In this document: piece after piece, positions 62,923 to 64,000 of the stretch
How the letters are laid out: each line of letters begins with the position of its first letter
Numbering within the stretch: the stretch's first letter is position 1
From: Microbispora sp. NBC_01189
Lineage (GTDB): Bacteria > Actinomycetota > Actinomycetes > Streptosporangiales > Streptosporangiaceae
DNA length: 64,000 nucleotides
Direction: 5' to 3'
Assembly: GCF_036010665.1 (NCBI RefSeq)
Contig: NZ_CP108581.1
Span: 4,631,501-4,695,500, forward strand
Notes under the pieces: generated by a model
Seen by the model: only the letters and a program-made list of their open reading frames with translations
Told to the model about the DNA's origin: nothing
Databases searched by the model: none
Made by a program: the position numbers and the translations under genes

Positions 62923-63342
62923 ATGTTCCGCACGCTGATGAAGTCGAAGATCCACCGCGCCACCGTCACGCAGGCCGATCTCCACTACGTCGGCTCGGTG
63001 ACGATCAGCGCGGACCTCATGGCCGAGGCGAACCTCGTCGAGGGCGAGAAGGTCGACATCGTCGACATCGACAACGGCAACCGCCTGTCGACGTACGTCA
63101 TCGAGGGCCCGGCCGGCTCCGGGACGATCGGCATCAACGGCGCCGCCGCCCGGCTCATCTCCGTCGGTGACCTTGTGATCATCATCGCGTACGCGCTGGT
63201 CGCCGAGGAGGAGGTCAAAGAGCTCAGGCCGCGCGTCGTCTTCGTCGACCGGGACAACCGGCCGGTCCACGTGGGCTCCGACCCCGCCGCCGCGCCGGAG
63301 GGCAGCGGTCTCATCCGGGGCGACATCCCGGCCGGCGCGTAG
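62923..63342 (+). CDS. panD: Aspartate 1-decarboxylase
   Basis: A 139-residue pyruvoyl enzyme precursor. The start [20 protein letters not shown] and YVGSVTI, with Gly24-Ser25 as self-cleavage site, are diagnostic. It makes beta-alanine for pantothenate. The protein is of normal length and has the INGAAA segment. GGGAG precedes the ATG. It is a separate unit from the sox genes, 74 bases after soxG, and is the only clear primary-metabolism gene here besides the catabolic set. Confidence 0.97.
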   Translation: MFRTLMKSKIHRATVTQADLHYVGSVTISADLMAEANLVEGEKVDIVDIDNGNRLSTYVIEGPAGSGTIGINGAAARLISVGDLVIIIAYALVAEEEVKELRPRVVFVDRDNRPVHVGSDPAAAPEGSGLIRGDIPAGA

Positions 63343-63414
63343 GCCCGGTCCCCATCCGGCGGAGAGCCTTCCGGCTCACCGGTAATCCCGGGGTCTCCGG
63401 AGGGACTACTGGGT

Positions 63415-64000
63415 GTGGACGATCCCGAAGAACGATTCACCGCCCTCTACGACCGGCACTACCGGGCCGTGCTGGGCTACGCGTTGCTGCGGGCCGAGCA
63501 CGGCGTCGCCGAGGACGTGTGCAGCGAGACGTTCCTGGTCGCCTGGCGGCGCCTGGACGAGCTGCCCGAGCCGGTGCTGCCCTGGTTGCTGGGCGTGTCC
63601 CGCAACCTGCTGGCCAAGCAGCGCGACTCACGCGGCCGGCGGCAGGCGCTGGTCGACCGCATCGCCGCGCTGAGCAACGAACGCGACACCGTGGCCTGGG
63701 ACGTGGCCGACCACGTCGTCGACCGGACGACCGCGCTGGCCGCGCTCGCGACCCTGCCGGAGCAGGACGTGGAGGCGATGGCGCTGGCGAGCTGGCACGG
63801 CCTGCCGCCCGAGCAGGCCGCCACCGTGATGGGCTGCTCCACCCGCACCTACAACGTGCGGCTGCACCGTGCCCGCAAGCGGTTGAGCCGCGCGCTGCGC
63901 GCCGAACCGGCCGCCGGTGCCGGTGCCGGTGCCGGTGCTGGTGCTGGTGTCGGTACCAGCGCCCGTGCCCGGCGCCCGCGAACGGCCGAGCACGGCCAGC
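63415..64000 (+). CDS. ECF-type RNA polymerase sigma factor (3' end outside window)
   Basis: The visible 195 codons start VDDPEERFTALYDRHYRAVLGYALL, region 2 of an ECF sigma factor (EDVCSETFLVAWRRLDELP), with region 4 at LPEQDVEAMALASWHGLPPEQAATVMGCSTRTYNVRLHRARKRL. It would direct RNA polymerase to stress or envelope promoters. A Gly-Ala repeat (GGTGCC-type, 63918-63950) follows region 4 and the frame is still open at the window end, so a C-terminal extension or a translationally linked anti-sigma cannot be seen. GGAGGG lies about 10 bases before the GTG at 63415. Confidence 0.88.
   Translation, partial: MDDPEERFTALYDRHYRAVLGYALLRAEHGVAEDVCSETFLVAWRRLDELPEPVLPWLLGVSRNLLAKQRDSRGRRQALVDRIAALSNERDTVAWDVADHVVDRTTALAALATLPEQDVEAMALASWHGLPPEQAATVMGCSTRTYNVRLHRARKRLSRALRAEPAAGAGAGAGAGAGVGTSARARRPRTAEHGQ

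Noticed and set aside
59281-63270. 1329-codon minus-strand open frame across soxA-soxG-panD
   Set aside because: Runs opposite to four confidently identified genes; composition is Arg/Ala/Gly/His-rich noise.

Overview
The window is very GC-rich, has Shine-Dalgarno-type starts with many GTG and one TTG, and carries secreted multi-domain glycosidases, a Tat substrate, an ECF sigma factor and a large assembly-line cluster. This fits a filamentous actinomycete; a Streptosporangiaceae-like or similar rare genus is my guess, not something the sequence proves. Coding density is high. No intergenic gap exceeds 300 bases; the largest are 37516-37802, 42546-42822 and 45664-45914. I saw no tRNA, rRNA, CRISPR array or prophage.

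Region 1 (1-30055) is a natural-product cluster. On the plus strand, the end of a fatty-acyl-AMP ligase/ACP overlaps a trimodular NRPS (C-A-T three times, no thioesterase) whose three adenylation domains have the same specificity-pocket residues. Converging on it is a minus-strand operon of eleven genes, mostly overlapping or closely spaced, read from 25941 down to 11289: aminodeoxychorismate synthase, HpaB-type hydroxylase, two ABC exporter halves, FAD monooxygenase, methyltransferase, lipoprotein, 2-oxoacid dehydrogenase E1-alpha, a small ACP, an E1-beta/lipoyl/E2 fusion, and a KAS III-like enzyme with a rearranged active site. The last four look like a device that makes an acyl group from a 2-oxoacid or ketose and loads it on an ACP. 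A SatP-like transporter, a Tat-exported BBE-type oxidase and an MFS exporter follow on the plus strand.

Region 2 (30065-32257): a CGNR-type protein that has lost its CGNR end, a 43-bp perfect palindrome across its stop codon, an ATPase with a PD-(D/E)xK-like C-terminus, and a possible gene remnant.

Region 3 (32258-45663): secreted glycan-degrading proteins (GH3 and GH64, both with near-identical F5/8-type modules) and a 1580-residue multi-enzyme ThuA/GSDH/DUF1080 protein; then a DUF2071 protein, an SGNH hydrolase and an orphan E1-alpha.

Region 4 (45915-62848) encodes conversion of choline to glycine: Rieske ferredoxin and betaine monooxygenase, a molybdopterin oxidoreductase, an IclR regulator, choline dehydrogenase, betaine aldehyde dehydrogenase, dimethylglycine dehydrogenase and sarcosine oxidase B-D-A-G. 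A lone tnpB sits between betB and the dimethylglycine gene. panD and a cut-off ECF sigma gene end the window.

A recurring trait is short in-frame tandem repeats inside otherwise ordinary genes.
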